From NCBI RefSeq assembly GCF_013004695.1, contig NZ_JABEMG010000023.1, positions 1-45,509 on the forward strand: DNA of 45,509 nucleotides, in the 5' to 3' direction. A program made the translations under genes and the position numbers. Positions 1 through 8,287 of the stretch are shown here, in pieces. The stretch is from Promicromonospora citrea (GTDB lineage: Bacteria; Actinomycetota; Actinomycetes; Actinomycetales; Cellulomonadaceae). A model generated the notes under the pieces. It ran no database searches. It worked only from the letters and a program-made list of their open reading frames with translations, and was not told the DNA's origin. Every line of letters begins with the position of its first letter. Position 1 is the first letter of the stretch.

Positions 1-432
1 GGCGCGGCCGATCGCGGCCCGGGCGGTGCCGTCCCCGGCCCGTCCGCCGAACGGGCCGACGGCGCCCCGCTCCCCCGGGTGCCCGAGACCGAGCAGCGCG
101 CGGTACGCGCCCGGGCGCAGCTTGCTGCCGACGACGCCGTCCGAGCCCGCCAGCACGCGCCGGTCGGTGGACACGGCGGGCATGGCGTAGGCGAGCAGGC
201 CCTGGCGCTCGGCCACGACCTGCCCGACGGGGTGCGCGACGACGCCCTGGGTGAAGGTCGCGCCGGGCGGCAGGTGCCACGTGATGACCCAGTGCCAGTC
301 GACGAGGTCGGCGAGCTCAGGGACGGGCGGCACACGCGTGAGCGTGAACGGGGCCCGCGCGGGCTCGACGATGCCGAGCGTGGGCCCGGCGCCGAGCACG
401 CCGGGCCCTCGGGTCTCGAACACGTGTCGCAT
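1..432 (-). CDS. AraC-family regulator, N-terminal part (DUF6597-like), truncated by window edge
   Basis: The minus strand is open from an ATG at 432 to base 1 in one frame (144 codons), so only the N-terminal part is present. The protein begins MRHVFETRGPG and has a DUF6597-like pattern: a Pro-rich lead-in, then LADLVDWHWVITWHLPPG, then TQGVVAHPVGQVV, then VVGSKLRPGAYRALLG. This is the sensor half typical of AraC regulators whose C-terminal helix-turn-helix would lie outside the window. It is divergently placed, 42 bp from a VOC-family gene, a common arrangement in actinobacteria, so it may control that gene (inference). The family call comes from memory of the pattern; no DNA-binding domain can be seen here. 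Confidence 0.75.
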   Translation of the reverse strand, partial: MRHVFETRGPGVLGAGPTLGIVEPARAPFTLTRVPPVPELADLVDWHWVITWHLPPGATFTQGVVAHPVGQVVAERQGLLAYAMPAVSTDRRVLAGSDGVVGSKLRPGAYRALLGLGHPGERGAVGPFGGRAGDGTARAAIGRA

Positions 433-474
433 TCTTCCAAGACTGGCACACCCGGCGCGGCGGAGCATCGGGGC

Positions 475-927
475 ATGAAGAACTCAGCGCTCCACCCCAA
501 CCTTGCCGTGTCCGACGCCCGCGCGGCGATCGCGTTCTACGAGGCCGCGTTCGGCGCCGAGACGCTCGACGTGATCACGGCGGGCGACGCCGTGATCCAC
601 TCCGACCTGGTGCTGCGGTCGGCGGCCGGCGAGTCGACGTTCACCGTGGCCGCGGCGTTCCCGCCGGACTCCGTGGCGCCGGAGGCGGACGGGCCCACGC
701 ACGTGAGCCTCACGGTCCCGGTCGAGGACACCGACGCGGCCTACGCCCGCGCGATCGAGGCGGGCGCGCGCAGCCTCGTCGAGCCCGGCGACTGGTTCGA
801 CGGGTTCCGGCAGGCCGCCGTCCGCTGCCCGTTCGGGCACCGCTGGTACCTCGTGACGGTGGCCGACTCCGTCACGGCCGAGGACGTCCAGCGCGCGAGC
901 GACGCCTGGATGACCGAGAAGGGCTAG
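475..927 (+). CDS. VOC-family (glyoxalase/bleomycin-resistance fold, PhnB-like) protein
   Basis: A 150-residue protein starting at the ATG at 475, which has GGAG about 10 bases upstream. A longer in-frame extension to 79 is antisense to the AraC-type gene and is not credible. The sequence has one VOC module pair: NLAVSDARAAIAFYEAAFGAE near residues 9-27, a central VSLTVPVEDTDAAYARAIEAG segment, and an RCPFGHRWYLVT end, as in PhnB/YdeI-like proteins. Such proteins are small cytoplasmic dimers that bind metal or small molecules; the substrate cannot be told from sequence. It sits divergent from the AraC-type regulator and ends 10 bp before the convergent dGTPase gene. Confidence 0.85.
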   Translation: MKNSALHPNLAVSDARAAIAFYEAAFGAETLDVITAGDAVIHSDLVLRSAAGESTFTVAAAFPPDSVAPEADGPTHVSLTVPVEDTDAAYARAIEAGARSLVEPGDWFDGFRQAAVRCPFGHRWYLVTVADSVTAEDVQRASDAWMTEKG

Positions 928-937
928 GCCGGGCGCC

Positions 938-2224
938 TCAGGCGGCGACCAGCCGCCGGTGCAGCGCGATGGCGGACAGGTCCGTCAGCGACGCCACCTG
1001 GTCGACCACCACGCGCAGGCGCGCGGCGTCGTCGGACGCCGCGCGCCAGTCGGCGGCGAACGGCGTCTCGAGCTCGCCCGGCCCGCGGTCGGCGAGCACC
1101 TCGACCAGCTCAGCGAGGATCTCGCGCTCGCGCAGGTACCGGGGCTCCTGGCCGCGCGGCGCCATGACGTAGGTGACGGCGATGCCCTTGAGCGCGAGGA
1201 TCTCGTGCTCGGTGTCCGAGGGCACCACGAGCCGTGCGGCGTACCGCGTGAGGTCGCCGTCGCCGTAGGTCGCCCGGGTCGCGGTGATGGCCGCGCCGAT
1301 GAACCGGCCGATGAGCTGGCTGGTCATGTCCTTGAGCGAGGCGAGCGCGCGGCGCGAGCCGTCGAACGCGCGCACGAGGTGGCCCTCGCCGCGCAGGTAC
1401 TCCTGGAGGCGCCCGAGGGCGGCGTCGATCGCGTCGGCGGTGTACCACTCGCCGTACCAGTCGCGGACGTACTGGGCGACGCGCGCCCGCTCCTCCGGGT
1501 CGGCCATGAGGTCGAGGTCGATCCGGCCGGCCACGACGCCGTCCTCGACGTCGTGCACCGAGTAGCTGATGTCGTCGGCCAGGTCCATGACCTGCGCCTC
1601 GAGGCACTTCACGCCGTCGGGCGCGTCCTTGCGCAGCCAGGTGAACACGGGCAGGTCGTCGGGGTACACGCCGAACTTCCGGCTCGCCGTGCCGTCCGGC
1701 CGCGCGGGGCCCGCGCCGTACGCCCACGGGTACTTGACGCTCGCGTCGAGGCTCGCGCGCGTGAGGTTGAGGCCGGCGGGCGTCCCGTCGTCGGCGAGCA
1801 CCTTGGGCTCGAGGCGGGTGAGCAGGCGCAGGGTCTGGGCGTTGCCCTCGAACCCGCCGATGTCGCGCGCGATCTCGGCCAGCGCCGTCTCGCCGTTGTG
1901 GCCGAACGGCGGGTGGCCGAGGTCGTGCGTGAGGCACGCCGTGTCGACGACGTCGGGGTCGCAGCCGAGCGAGCGGCCCATGCCGCGGCCCACCTGCGCC
2001 ACCTCGAGCGAGTGGGTCAGGCGCGTGCGCACGAAGTCGTCGTGCCCGGCGCCGAGCACCTGGGTCTTGGCGCCGAGCCGACGCAGCGCGGAGGAGTGCA
2101 CGACGCGCCCTCGGTCACGCTCGAACGGGGTCCTGGCCTGCGACTTGGGCGGCTCGGTGACCCAGCGCTCGACGTCCGGCTCGCTGTACGACGGCGGGAT
2201 GCGGCTCCCGAGGGGTTGCTCCAC
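938..2224 (-). CDS. dgt: Deoxyguanosinetriphosphate triphosphohydrolase-like protein
   Basis: A 428-residue HD-domain protein of the dGTPase family, expected to hydrolyse dNTPs to the deoxynucleoside plus triphosphate and so act in nucleotide-pool control. The metal-binding HD core is visible: THS at about residues 70-72, then LTHDLGHPPFGHNGE at about 98-112 with H100-D101, and a distal LADDISYSVHD segment carrying the last Asp ligand. The N-terminal RTPFERDRGRVVHSSALRRLGAKTQV block is diagnostic of the family. Length is normal for actinobacterial Dgt. The start is GTG at 2224, 18 bp after the stop of the DUF4236 gene, so the two may be co-transcribed. It precedes neither rpoD nor dnaG here, although dgt lies near them in many relatives. 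Confidence 0.93.
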   Translation of the reverse strand: MEQPLGSRIPPSYSEPDVERWVTEPPKSQARTPFERDRGRVVHSSALRRLGAKTQVLGAGHDDFVRTRLTHSLEVAQVGRGMGRSLGCDPDVVDTACLTHDLGHPPFGHNGETALAEIARDIGGFEGNAQTLRLLTRLEPKVLADDGTPAGLNLTRASLDASVKYPWAYGAGPARPDGTASRKFGVYPDDLPVFTWLRKDAPDGVKCLEAQVMDLADDISYSVHDVEDGVVAGRIDLDLMADPEERARVAQYVRDWYGEWYTADAIDAALGRLQEYLRGEGHLVRAFDGSRRALASLKDMTSQLIGRFIGAAITATRATYGDGDLTRYAARLVVPSDTEHEILALKGIAVTYVMAPRGQEPRYLREREILAELVEVLADRGPGELETPFAADWRAASDDAARLRVVVDQVASLTDLSAIALHRRLVAA

Positions 2225-2242
2225 GCCGCCACTCTAGTCCGC

Positions 2243-2416
2243 CTACTTGTTGTTGCTGTACCAGCTCAGCCCGCCGGGCAGGTTGATCGAGTGCTTCTTC
2301 GTCCTCGAGTTCCAGGTCCAGGGACCGATCTTGAAGCTCATGGACGACAGCCCCTTCTGGGTGATGTTGAACTTGAGCGGGCCGAGCGACAGCCGCTTGC
2401 GATACCGGATTCCCAT
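2243..2416 (-). CDS. DUF4236 microprotein
   Basis: A 57-residue protein beginning MGIRYRKRLSLGPLKFNI and ending LPGGLSWYSNNK. The pattern Gly-x-Arg-x-Arg-Lys, then basic and Gly/Ser-rich short strands, matches the DUF4236 family, small proteins or domains found across bacteria without an assigned role. A strong ribosome site (AGGAGG) lies about 12 bases upstream of the ATG at 2416, and a plausible promoter precedes it. It is basic and has no signal peptide or membrane segment. It sits 18 bp upstream of dgt on the same strand. The family call is by pattern; the coding call is supported by the ribosome site and the codon bias. Confidence 0.82.
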   Translation of the reverse strand: MGIRYRKRLSLGPLKFNITQKGLSSMSFKIGPWTWNSRTKKHSINLPGGLSWYSNNK

Positions 2417-2447
2417 GTTCCTGACTTTCCTCCTCGGGTCGGGGCAA

Positions 2448-2475
2448 AGCGTACCGAACTGCGCTACCCCGGCAA
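2448..2475 (-). promoter_or_regulatory. Putative promoter of the DUF4236-dgt unit
   Basis: Read on the minus strand there is a -35-like TTGCCG (2475-2470), a 16-base spacer and a -10-like TACGCT (2453-2448), followed by about 31 bases to the ATG with a strong AGGAGG. The hexamers fit the actinobacterial housekeeping sigma consensus loosely. Inference from sequence only. Confidence 0.45.
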
Positions 2476-2491
2476 AACGTATGTTCGCCCC

Positions 2492-3097
2492 TCAGAGCCA
2501 GCCGTTGTCACGAGCGATCCGGACGGCCTCGGCGCGCGTGCGCGCACCCGTCTTGCCGATCGCCGAGGACAGGTAGTTGCGCACGGTCCCCTCGGAGAGG
2601 TACGCCTCGCCGGCGATCCCCGCGACCGTGCCGCCGTCGGCCGCGAGCGCCAGGACGTGCGCCTCCCGGTCGGTGAGCGGGCTGGCCCCGACGGTCAGCG
2701 ACGCGACGGCGAGGTCCGGGTCCACCACGCGCAGCCCCGAGTGGACCCGGCGCACGGCGTCGGCGAGCAGCTCGGCCGGCGTGTCCTTGACGACGAACCC
2801 GCTCGCGCCCGCGTCGAGCGCCCGGCGCAGGTATCCCGGCCGGCCGAACGTCGTGACGATCAGCGACCGGCAGCTCGGCACCCGGTCCCGGAGGGCCGCG
2901 GCCGCCGCGACGCCGTCGAGGCCGGGCATCTCGACGTCGAGCAGGGCGACGTCGACCGCGTGCTCGCGGACGGCGTCGACCACCTCGTCGCCCCGCCCCA
3001 CCTGGGCGACGACCTCGAGGTCGGGCTCGAGGTCGAGCAGGGCGGCGACGGCGCCGCGGACGAGGGCCTGGTCGTCGGCGAGGAGGAGGCGGATCAT
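2492..3097 (-). CDS. NarL/LuxR-family response regulator
   Basis: A 201-residue response regulator starting at the ATG at 3097. Residues 1-115 form a receiver domain with acidic residues D8-D9, phospho-acceptor D54 in LLDVEMPG, T82/T83 and K104 in FVVKDTP. Residues about 137-201 form a LuxR-type helix-turn-helix (LTDREAHVLALAADG, then LSEGTVRNYLSSAIGKTGARTRAEAV). Its start overlaps the kinase stop by four bases (ATGA), so the two are translationally coupled and are cognate partners. The ABC exporter genes upstream in the same operon are its likely targets or sensors, as in DesKR/LiaRS-like systems. The signal is unknown. Confidence 0.95.
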   Translation of the reverse strand: MIRLLLADDQALVRGAVAALLDLEPDLEVVAQVGRGDEVVDAVREHAVDVALLDVEMPGLDGVAAAAALRDRVPSCRSLIVTTFGRPGYLRRALDAGASGFVVKDTPAELLADAVRRVHSGLRVVDPDLAVASLTVGASPLTDREAHVLALAADGGTVAGIAGEAYLSEGTVRNYLSSAIGKTGARTRAEAVRIARDNGWL

Positions 3098-4311
3098 GCG
3101 TCGGGCTCCGGTCGGGCGGGGTCGGGTACGGGATCGGATGCGGGGTCCGCGACGGTGACGGCGAGCCGGAAGCCGCCGCCCGGGCGGGGGCCCGCCTCCA
3201 GGACGGCCCCGGCCTCGCGCGCCCGGTCGGCGAGCCCCGTCAGCCCGTGGCCGGTGGTGCCCGGGCCGCCCGCGCCGCGCCCGTCGTCCTCGACGACGAG
3301 CGCGTCGGCGCTCACGGTGATCCGCACGTGACGGGCGGCCGCGTGCCGGAGCACGTTCGTCGACCCCTCGCGCAGCACCCAGGCGAACAGCTCGCGGCGC
3401 CCGGCCGGGACGACGTCGACGGCTCCGGGCAGGTCCGCGTCGATCCCCGCGGCGTCGAGGGCCGAGCGCGCCGTGGCCAGCTCCCCGGCGAGCGACGCGC
3501 GGCGCTCGTCGGCGATCGTGGCCCGGACGTCGGCCAGGGCGGACCGGGCGAGGGACTGGACGTCGGCGAGCTCGTCCGCCGCGCGCCGGGCGGCGGCGGG
3601 CCCACTGGTGGCGCGGTCGGCGGACTCGAGCAGGCGGCCGGCCAGCTCCGCCTTGACCGAGATCACGGTGAGCGAGTGGCCCAGCACGTCGTGCATGTCC
3701 CGCGTGATGCGCTCGCGCTCCCGGGCGGCGGCGAGCGCCGCCACCTCCTCCTGAGCGCGGCGCAGCTGCCGGTTGCGCTCCATGCCCTGCAGCATCGCGA
3801 CGACGGCGACCCCGCCGAGCACCGCGGCGGCGGTGCTCCCGTCGTCGGGCTGCCAGCCGGGCACGACCCGGGGCAGGCCGACCATGGCCAGGACGCCCGC
3901 GGCAACGATCCAGGCCGCGGCCGGACGCCGGACGAGGTAGGTCGCGGAGAGACACACGAAGATCGCGGTGACGAGCCCCTGCTCGCGGGCCGCGAGGCAG
4001 ACCAGGGCGACGCAGGCCACCTGCCCGCCGAGCACCGCGGCCGCCACGCCGGGTGCCGGCCGCTCGAGGCGGTCGCGGAACCGCAGCGCCGTCCAGCCGA
4101 CGAGGAGAACGAGGCCGGCCAGCCCGGTGCCGCCGACCACGACGAGCGGCCCCGGCGCGGCGAGGACCGCGACGACCGCGTCCCGCAGCAGGGAGACGCC
4201 CAGCACGGCGGCGACGACCAGACCGACCCGGGTGCGGCTGCGCCGCAGCCCGTCGGCCTCGGCCGTCGTGCGCGGCAGCGCCGCGGTCGTCCCCCTCGTC
4301 ACGGCGTCCAC
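3094..4311 (-). CDS. Sensor histidine kinase (HisKA_3/DesK-like)
   Basis: A 405-residue membrane kinase. The N-terminal half (about residues 29-178) holds several hydrophobic segments, roughly five or six helices with almost no extracytoplasmic domain, so it probably senses within the membrane. A short coiled coil leads to the dimerisation helix ERITRDMHDVLGHSLTVIS with phospho-acceptor H207. The HATPase has an N-box EGSTNVLRHAAARHV and G-box VVEDDGRGAGG followed by GHGLTGLADRARE. It phosphorylates the adjacent NarL-type regulator. The start at 4311 is four bases from the permease stop at 4316, so the four genes 5757 to 2492 form one operon. Such intramembrane-sensing kinases next to ABC exporters usually answer antibiotic or envelope stress. 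Confidence 0.94.
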   Translation of the reverse strand: MDAVTRGTTAALPRTTAEADGLRRSRTRVGLVVAAVLGVSLLRDAVVAVLAAPGPLVVVGGTGLAGLVLLVGWTALRFRDRLERPAPGVAAAVLGGQVACVALVCLAAREQGLVTAIFVCLSATYLVRRPAAAWIVAAGVLAMVGLPRVVPGWQPDDGSTAAAVLGGVAVVAMLQGMERNRQLRRAQEEVAALAAARERERITRDMHDVLGHSLTVISVKAELAGRLLESADRATSGPAAARRAADELADVQSLARSALADVRATIADERRASLAGELATARSALDAAGIDADLPGAVDVVPAGRRELFAWVLREGSTNVLRHAAARHVRITVSADALVVEDDGRGAGGPGTTGHGLTGLADRAREAGAVLEAGPRPGGGFRLAVTVADPASDPVPDPARPEPDA

Positions 4312-4315
4312 GGTG

Positions 4316-4999
4316 TCACACCCGGGCGGTGTCGCGGCGGAACCGCCACGCGGCGGCCGCCACGAGCACGAGCGTCCACAGCACGACGTTCGCCACGGCC
4401 CCGGCGTCGATCCCCGTGGTCAGCGGTGCACGGGCGAGCTCGCCCGCGCCCCAGGTCGGCAGGAGGCGCGCGCTCTGCCCGAGGGCGCCGTCCAGCGGGA
4501 CGAACAGGCCGCCTGCGGCGGCGAGCAGCGTGACCACGGGGCTGAGCACGCGCGTGACGGCCTCGACGCGCAGCAGGTAGCCCGCGAACAGGCCCAGCGC
4601 CGCGAAGGGCGCCGACACCACCCAGCAGGCCAGGGCGCAGCCGAGCCAGACGGCGGGCGGCAGGTCCACCCCGCGCGCTGCGCCGAGCGCGAGCGTCACG
4701 ACGATCGACAGCGCCCCCAGCACCATCGCGGCCAGCACCTTCGTGGCGGCGTACGCGCCGGGCCGCAGGGGCGTGAGCCGGAGCTGACGGGTCCAGCCCT
4801 GCGCACGCTCCGCGGCGACGCCGGCCCCGCAGCCGGTCACCGCGAGGATCGCGCCGTACAGCGCGACCGACACGACCAGCTCCGGCTGCGTCACGCCGAC
4901 GACCGAGAGCACCACCGGCGGCAGCACCAGCGTGAGCAGGTAGCTGCGGCGGGCGCGGAAGGTCCGGCGGATCTCGAGGACGAGGTACGTGGGGTTCAT
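4316..4999 (-). CDS. ABC-2 type transporter permease
   Basis: A 227-residue integral membrane protein with about six hydrophobic helices, starting MNPTYLVLEIRRTFRARRSYLLTL, typical of ABC-2 permeases of the drug/lipid exporter class. The helices fall near residues 20-40, 45-62, 88-110, 117-140, 148-170 and 200-218. The start at 4999 overlaps the ATPase stop at 4996 by four bases, so permease and ATPase are coupled. With one permease and one ATPase the transporter would be a homodimer of each. The substrate is unknown; an exported antimicrobial or lipid is the usual guess. Confidence 0.9.
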   Translation of the reverse strand: MNPTYLVLEIRRTFRARRSYLLTLVLPPVVLSVVGVTQPELVVSVALYGAILAVTGCGAGVAAERAQGWTRQLRLTPLRPGAYAATKVLAAMVLGALSIVVTLALGAARGVDLPPAVWLGCALACWVVSAPFAALGLFAGYLLRVEAVTRVLSPVVTLLAAAGGLFVPLDGALGQSARLLPTWGAGELARAPLTTGIDAGAVANVVLWTLVLVAAAAWRFRRDTARV

Positions 5000-5757
5000 C
5001 GGGCGCCTCCCGCCGACGTGCCGACCGCCGACGTGAGCCGGACGAACGCGTCCTCCAGGGTGCGCACCCCCGCCGCGTCCTTGATCTGCGCGGCGGTGCC
5101 GTCGGCGACGACCCGGCCGCGGCTCACCACGACCACGCGGTCGGCGTACAGCTCGGCCTCGTCCAGGTAGTGCGTCGCGAAGACCACGGTGCGCCCGCGC
5201 GCGGCGTCGGCCCGGACGGCGGACCAGAAGTCGCGCCGGCCCATGACGTCCATGCCCGTGGTGGGCTCGTCGAGGAACAGCAGGTCGGGCTCGGAGACGA
5301 GCGCCATGGCGAACCGCAGCCGCTGCTGCTGGCCGCCCGAGCAGCGGCCCACCCGCCGCCGCTCGAGGTCGGCGATGCCCGCGCGCTCCAGGCTCGCCCG
5401 CACGTCGTGGCCCGTGCCGAACAGCGCGGCGGTCAGCCGCACGGTCTCACCCACCGTCAGGTCGCGGAGCAGGCCGCCGGTCTGCATGACGGCGGCGACC
5501 CGGCCCGCGGCGACGGCGTCCGCCGGGGCCTGGCCGAGCACGCGCACGGTGCCGGCCGTGGGGCGGGCCAGGCCGAGGGCGAGGTCGATCGTCGTGGTCT
5601 TGCCCGCGCCGTTCGGCCCGAGGAACGCGACGACCTCGCCGCGCGCGACGCGCAGGTCGAGACCGTCGACGGCGCGGACGACCTCGCGCCCGTGGAACTC
5701 CTTGACGAGGCCGCGGACGTCGAGCGCGGGCGGGTGCGTCTCCTGTGCTGGTGTCAT
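4996..5757 (-). CDS. ABC transporter ATP-binding protein (DrrA/CcmA-type)
   Basis: A 253-residue ATPase. Walker A is GPNGAGKTT, the Q-loop Gln is in VMQTGG, the signature is SGGQQQR and Walker B is LLFLDEPTTGMDV, followed by the switch His in FATHYLDEA. I chose the ATG at 5757 because TGGAGG ends one base before it. An upstream in-frame ATG at 5790 would add 11 Gly/Pro-rich residues without a ribosome site. It powers the permease encoded next. It is the first gene of the four-gene operon and lies 58 bases downstream of a perfect inverted repeat at 5815-5830. Confidence 0.94.
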   Translation of the reverse strand: MTPAQETHPPALDVRGLVKEFHGREVVRAVDGLDLRVARGEVVAFLGPNGAGKTTTIDLALGLARPTAGTVRVLGQAPADAVAAGRVAAVMQTGGLLRDLTVGETVRLTAALFGTGHDVRASLERAGIADLERRRVGRCSGGQQQRLRFAMALVSEPDLLFLDEPTTGMDVMGRRDFWSAVRADAARGRTVVFATHYLDEAELYADRVVVVSRGRVVADGTAAQIKDAAGVRTLEDAFVRLTSAVGTSAGGAR

Positions 5758-5814
5758 GCCTCCAGGCTGGTCCGGCCCGACGCCCGGCACGCAGGCCGTG
5801 CGTCACCGGCCCGG

Positions 5815-5830
5815 CATGACATCCGTCATG
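5815..5830. promoter_or_regulatory. Inverted repeat CATGAC-N4-GTCATG, candidate operator of the ABC/two-component operon
   Basis: Perfect 6-bp arms CATGAC and GTCATG separated by ATCC lie 58 bp upstream of the ATPase start, in the only gap before this operon. NarL/LuxR-type regulators bind short inverted repeats of this size, and autoregulation of such operons is common. The link to the response regulator is inference. Confidence 0.5.
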
Positions 5831-5870
5831 GGCCCGTCCCGCCCACCGCACCGGACCGGAGCCCGCGTCC

Positions 5871-6719
5871 TCAGCCCTTGACCGACCCCGCCGTCAGGCC
5901 GCCCACGATGTACTTCTGCAGGAACAGGAACAGCGCGAGCACCGGCACGGCCGACACCACGGCGCCCGCGGTGAACAGGCCCCAGTTGGCCTCCTGCAGC
6001 GAGGAGACCCAGCCGTAGAGGCCGACGGCGAGCGTCCAGCTCTCCTCCGACTGCAGCAGCACGCGCGCGATGATGAACTCGCCGAACGTGCTGATGAAGC
6101 TGAGCAGCCCCACCACGGCGAGGATCGGCGCGGTCAGGCGCAGCACGATCGTCCAGTAGATCTGGGCGTGCGTGGCGCCGTCGATCTTGGCGGCCTCGTC
6201 GATCTCGCGCGGCACGGTGTTGAAGAACCCGTACATGAGGAACGTGTTCACCCCGAGGGCTCCGCCCAGGTACACGCAGATGAGCGCGAGCTTGGAGTCC
6301 AGGCCCAGCACGGGCACGACGTTCCCGAGCGAGACGAGCAGCAGGAAGATCGCCACGAACGCGAGCATCTGGGGGAACATCTGGATGACCAGCAGCGCCG
6401 TCAGGCCCGCGCGGCGCCCGCTGAAGCGGAACCGCGAGAAGGCGTACGCCGCCGCGGCGCCCATGAGCACCGTGCCCGCGCCCGTCGCGACGGCGACGAC
6501 GAGGGTGTTGGCCATCCACGTCCAGAACCGCGTGCCGGCCAGGGCCGCGTAGTTGGCGCCCGACACCGAGGCGAACAGCTCGTTCGAACCGGTGAGCGTG
6601 CCGCCCTCCGCGAGCGAGGCGGACACCACGTAGACCAGCGGGAAGCCGGCGTACACGACGGCGAGCACGCCCACGACGTGCCGCCAGCCGACCTCCGAGA
6701 ACCAGCGTGTCGGGCGCAT
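5871..6719 (-). CDS. malG: Maltose/maltodextrin ABC transporter permease MalG
   Basis: A 282-residue permease with six predicted helices. The EAA loop, which contacts the ATPase, is EIDEAAKIDGATHAQIYWTIVL near residues 183-204. It begins MRPTRWFSEVGWRHV and ends in LQKYIVGGLTAGSVKG, the conserved MalG C-terminus that enters the MalK/MalF interface. The ATG at 6719 overlaps the malF stop (TGATG), showing translational coupling. No malK ATPase is in the window; as in many actinobacteria a shared MsiK-type ATPase encoded elsewhere probably energises it (inference from family knowledge). Confidence 0.94.
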   Translation of the reverse strand: MRPTRWFSEVGWRHVVGVLAVVYAGFPLVYVVSASLAEGGTLTGSNELFASVSGANYAALAGTRFWTWMANTLVVAVATGAGTVLMGAAAAYAFSRFRFSGRRAGLTALLVIQMFPQMLAFVAIFLLLVSLGNVVPVLGLDSKLALICVYLGGALGVNTFLMYGFFNTVPREIDEAAKIDGATHAQIYWTIVLRLTAPILAVVGLLSFISTFGEFIIARVLLQSEESWTLAVGLYGWVSSLQEANWGLFTAGAVVSAVPVLALFLFLQKYIVGGLTAGSVKG

Positions 6720-8287
6720 CAGGCGATCTCCTCCAGGGAACGGGTGCGCCGGAACGCGAGCGCCGAGACGGTCGCGACCACGACGAAGATGACGATCGAC
6801 AGCGCGCTGGCCAGGCCGTAGTCCTTGGCCGCCGTGCCGTCCAGCCCGGACACCGAGTAGACCATCGAGATGAGGATGTCGGTGTGCCCGAGCGGCACGG
6901 ACGCGTCGTCGAACCGTGGGCCGCCGCCCGTGAGCATGTAGATGAGCGTGAAGTTGTTGAAGTTGAACGCGAACGACGAGATGAGCAGCGGCGCCGTGGC
7001 GACGAGCAGGAGCGGCAGCGTGATCGAGCGCCACGTGCGCCAGCGGCCCGCGCCGTCGATCTTCGCGGCCTCCAGCACGTCGGTCGGCAGCGACTGCAGC
7101 GCGCCCGTGCAGATGAGGAACATGTAGGGGAAGCCGAGCCACAGGTTCACGCCGAGCACGGACAGCTTGGCCAGCAGCGGGTCGGTGAGCCACGGGATCG
7201 ACGCACCGCCGAGGAGCACCTCGTTGACGACGCCGTAGGACCGGTTGAGCATGCCGGACCACAGCAGGGCCGCGAGGAACCCCGGGATCGCGTACGGCAG
7301 GATCACGAGGGTGCGGTAGACCCGCCGGCCGCGCAGGCGCGCGTCGTTGAACGCGATCGCGAGGAACAGCCCGAGCAGGAACGTGGACGCGACCGACAGC
7401 AGCGCGAACGCGAACGTCCACAGCAGGATCTTGAGGAACGGGCCCGCGTACCGGTCGTCGCCGAACGCGGTGACGAAGTTGTCGAACCCGACCAGCACGC
7501 GCCAGCCCACCGGCAGGGTCGTGCCGTCCGCGGCCTCGAACCGTCCCTCGTCGTTCGGCGTGTACGTGGTCCCCTCGACGGTGTCGGTCATCGTGTCGGA
7601 CGCCGCGTCATAGGTCAGCGTGGACGTGAACACGTAGCCGGTGCGCGCGTCCTGGGTGCGGACCGAGCCGTCGGCCGGGTCGTCGGACACGGGCACGCGC
7701 AGCGCGGTGACCTCCTGCTGCCGCTCCAGGACGGCGGCGTACTCGAGCACGTCGTACCCCGGCAGCGCGGTGACGCGGCCACCCTCGACGCGCGCGCCGT
7801 CGACCGTCTCGAGCGGCTGGTCGGCCGTGCCCGCCCGCACCGCGCCGTCGTCCGCGACGACGGCGAAGCCGAGCTCCTCGCCGCGGGCCACGACCGTCAG
7901 GGGTGACGACGGCGAGCCCTCGACGCGGCGCTCGTTCTGCACGAGCAGCGCCTCGATCGCCTGCTCCTTGGTGCTGTTGTGCCCGTCGCCGTAGTTGGTG
8001 AACGCGACGTAGCCCGTGTAGGCCACGACGTACACCTGGTAGACGAGCAGGAAGGCCAGGCCGGGCAGGATGTACTTGAGCGGCAGGGCGCGCCTCGTGA
8101 AGTACGCCCAGTTGGCCACGAGCAGCAGCGCCACCATGGCGGTGAGCACGCCCCACGAGCGCGCGCCCCACGCGGCGAGCACCGCGTAGACGCCGAGCGC
8201 GTCGACCAGCGCGACGAGGGCGAGCTTGACGAGGAACCCGGGGCTCCAGCCGGTGCGGCCGGCGCCCCGGGTCACGGGCTGGTACAT
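6719..8287 (-). CDS. malF: Maltose/maltodextrin ABC transporter permease MalF with P2 domain
   Basis: A 522-residue permease, close to E. coli MalF in size. Helices near residues 19-40, 45-62 and 72-93 are followed by a large extracytoplasmic insert, about residues 96-280, that corresponds to the MalF P2 domain. The end of that insert has the family pattern TYTPNDEGRFEAADG then GWRVLVGFDNFVT. The membrane core follows with the EAA loop EAAKIDGAGRWRTWRSITLPLL near residue 410. The start overlaps the malE stop (TGATG). P2 holds the binding protein during transport. This long form supports a maltose/maltodextrin substrate over other CUT1 sugars. Confidence 0.94.
   Translation of the reverse strand: MYQPVTRGAGRTGWSPGFLVKLALVALVDALGVYAVLAAWGARSWGVLTAMVALLLVANWAYFTRRALPLKYILPGLAFLLVYQVYVVAYTGYVAFTNYGDGHNSTKEQAIEALLVQNERRVEGSPSSPLTVVARGEELGFAVVADDGAVRAGTADQPLETVDGARVEGGRVTALPGYDVLEYAAVLERQQEVTALRVPVSDDPADGSVRTQDARTGYVFTSTLTYDAASDTMTDTVEGTTYTPNDEGRFEAADGTTLPVGWRVLVGFDNFVTAFGDDRYAGPFLKILLWTFAFALLSVASTFLLGLFLAIAFNDARLRGRRVYRTLVILPYAIPGFLAALLWSGMLNRSYGVVNEVLLGGASIPWLTDPLLAKLSVLGVNLWLGFPYMFLICTGALQSLPTDVLEAAKIDGAGRWRTWRSITLPLLLVATAPLLISSFAFNFNNFTLIYMLTGGGPRFDDASVPLGHTDILISMVYSVSGLDGTAAKDYGLASALSIVIFVVVATVSALAFRRTRSLEEIA

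Noticed and set aside
959-3331. Very long plus-strand frame antisense to dgt and the response regulator
   Set aside because: It is an antisense shadow of real genes in high-GC DNA, with Arg/Val-rich nonsense and no family features.
6580-6600. TTCGAA palindrome inside malG as a LexA box
   Set aside because: It lies within coding sequence and lacks the GAAC/GTTC spacing of an actinobacterial LexA box.
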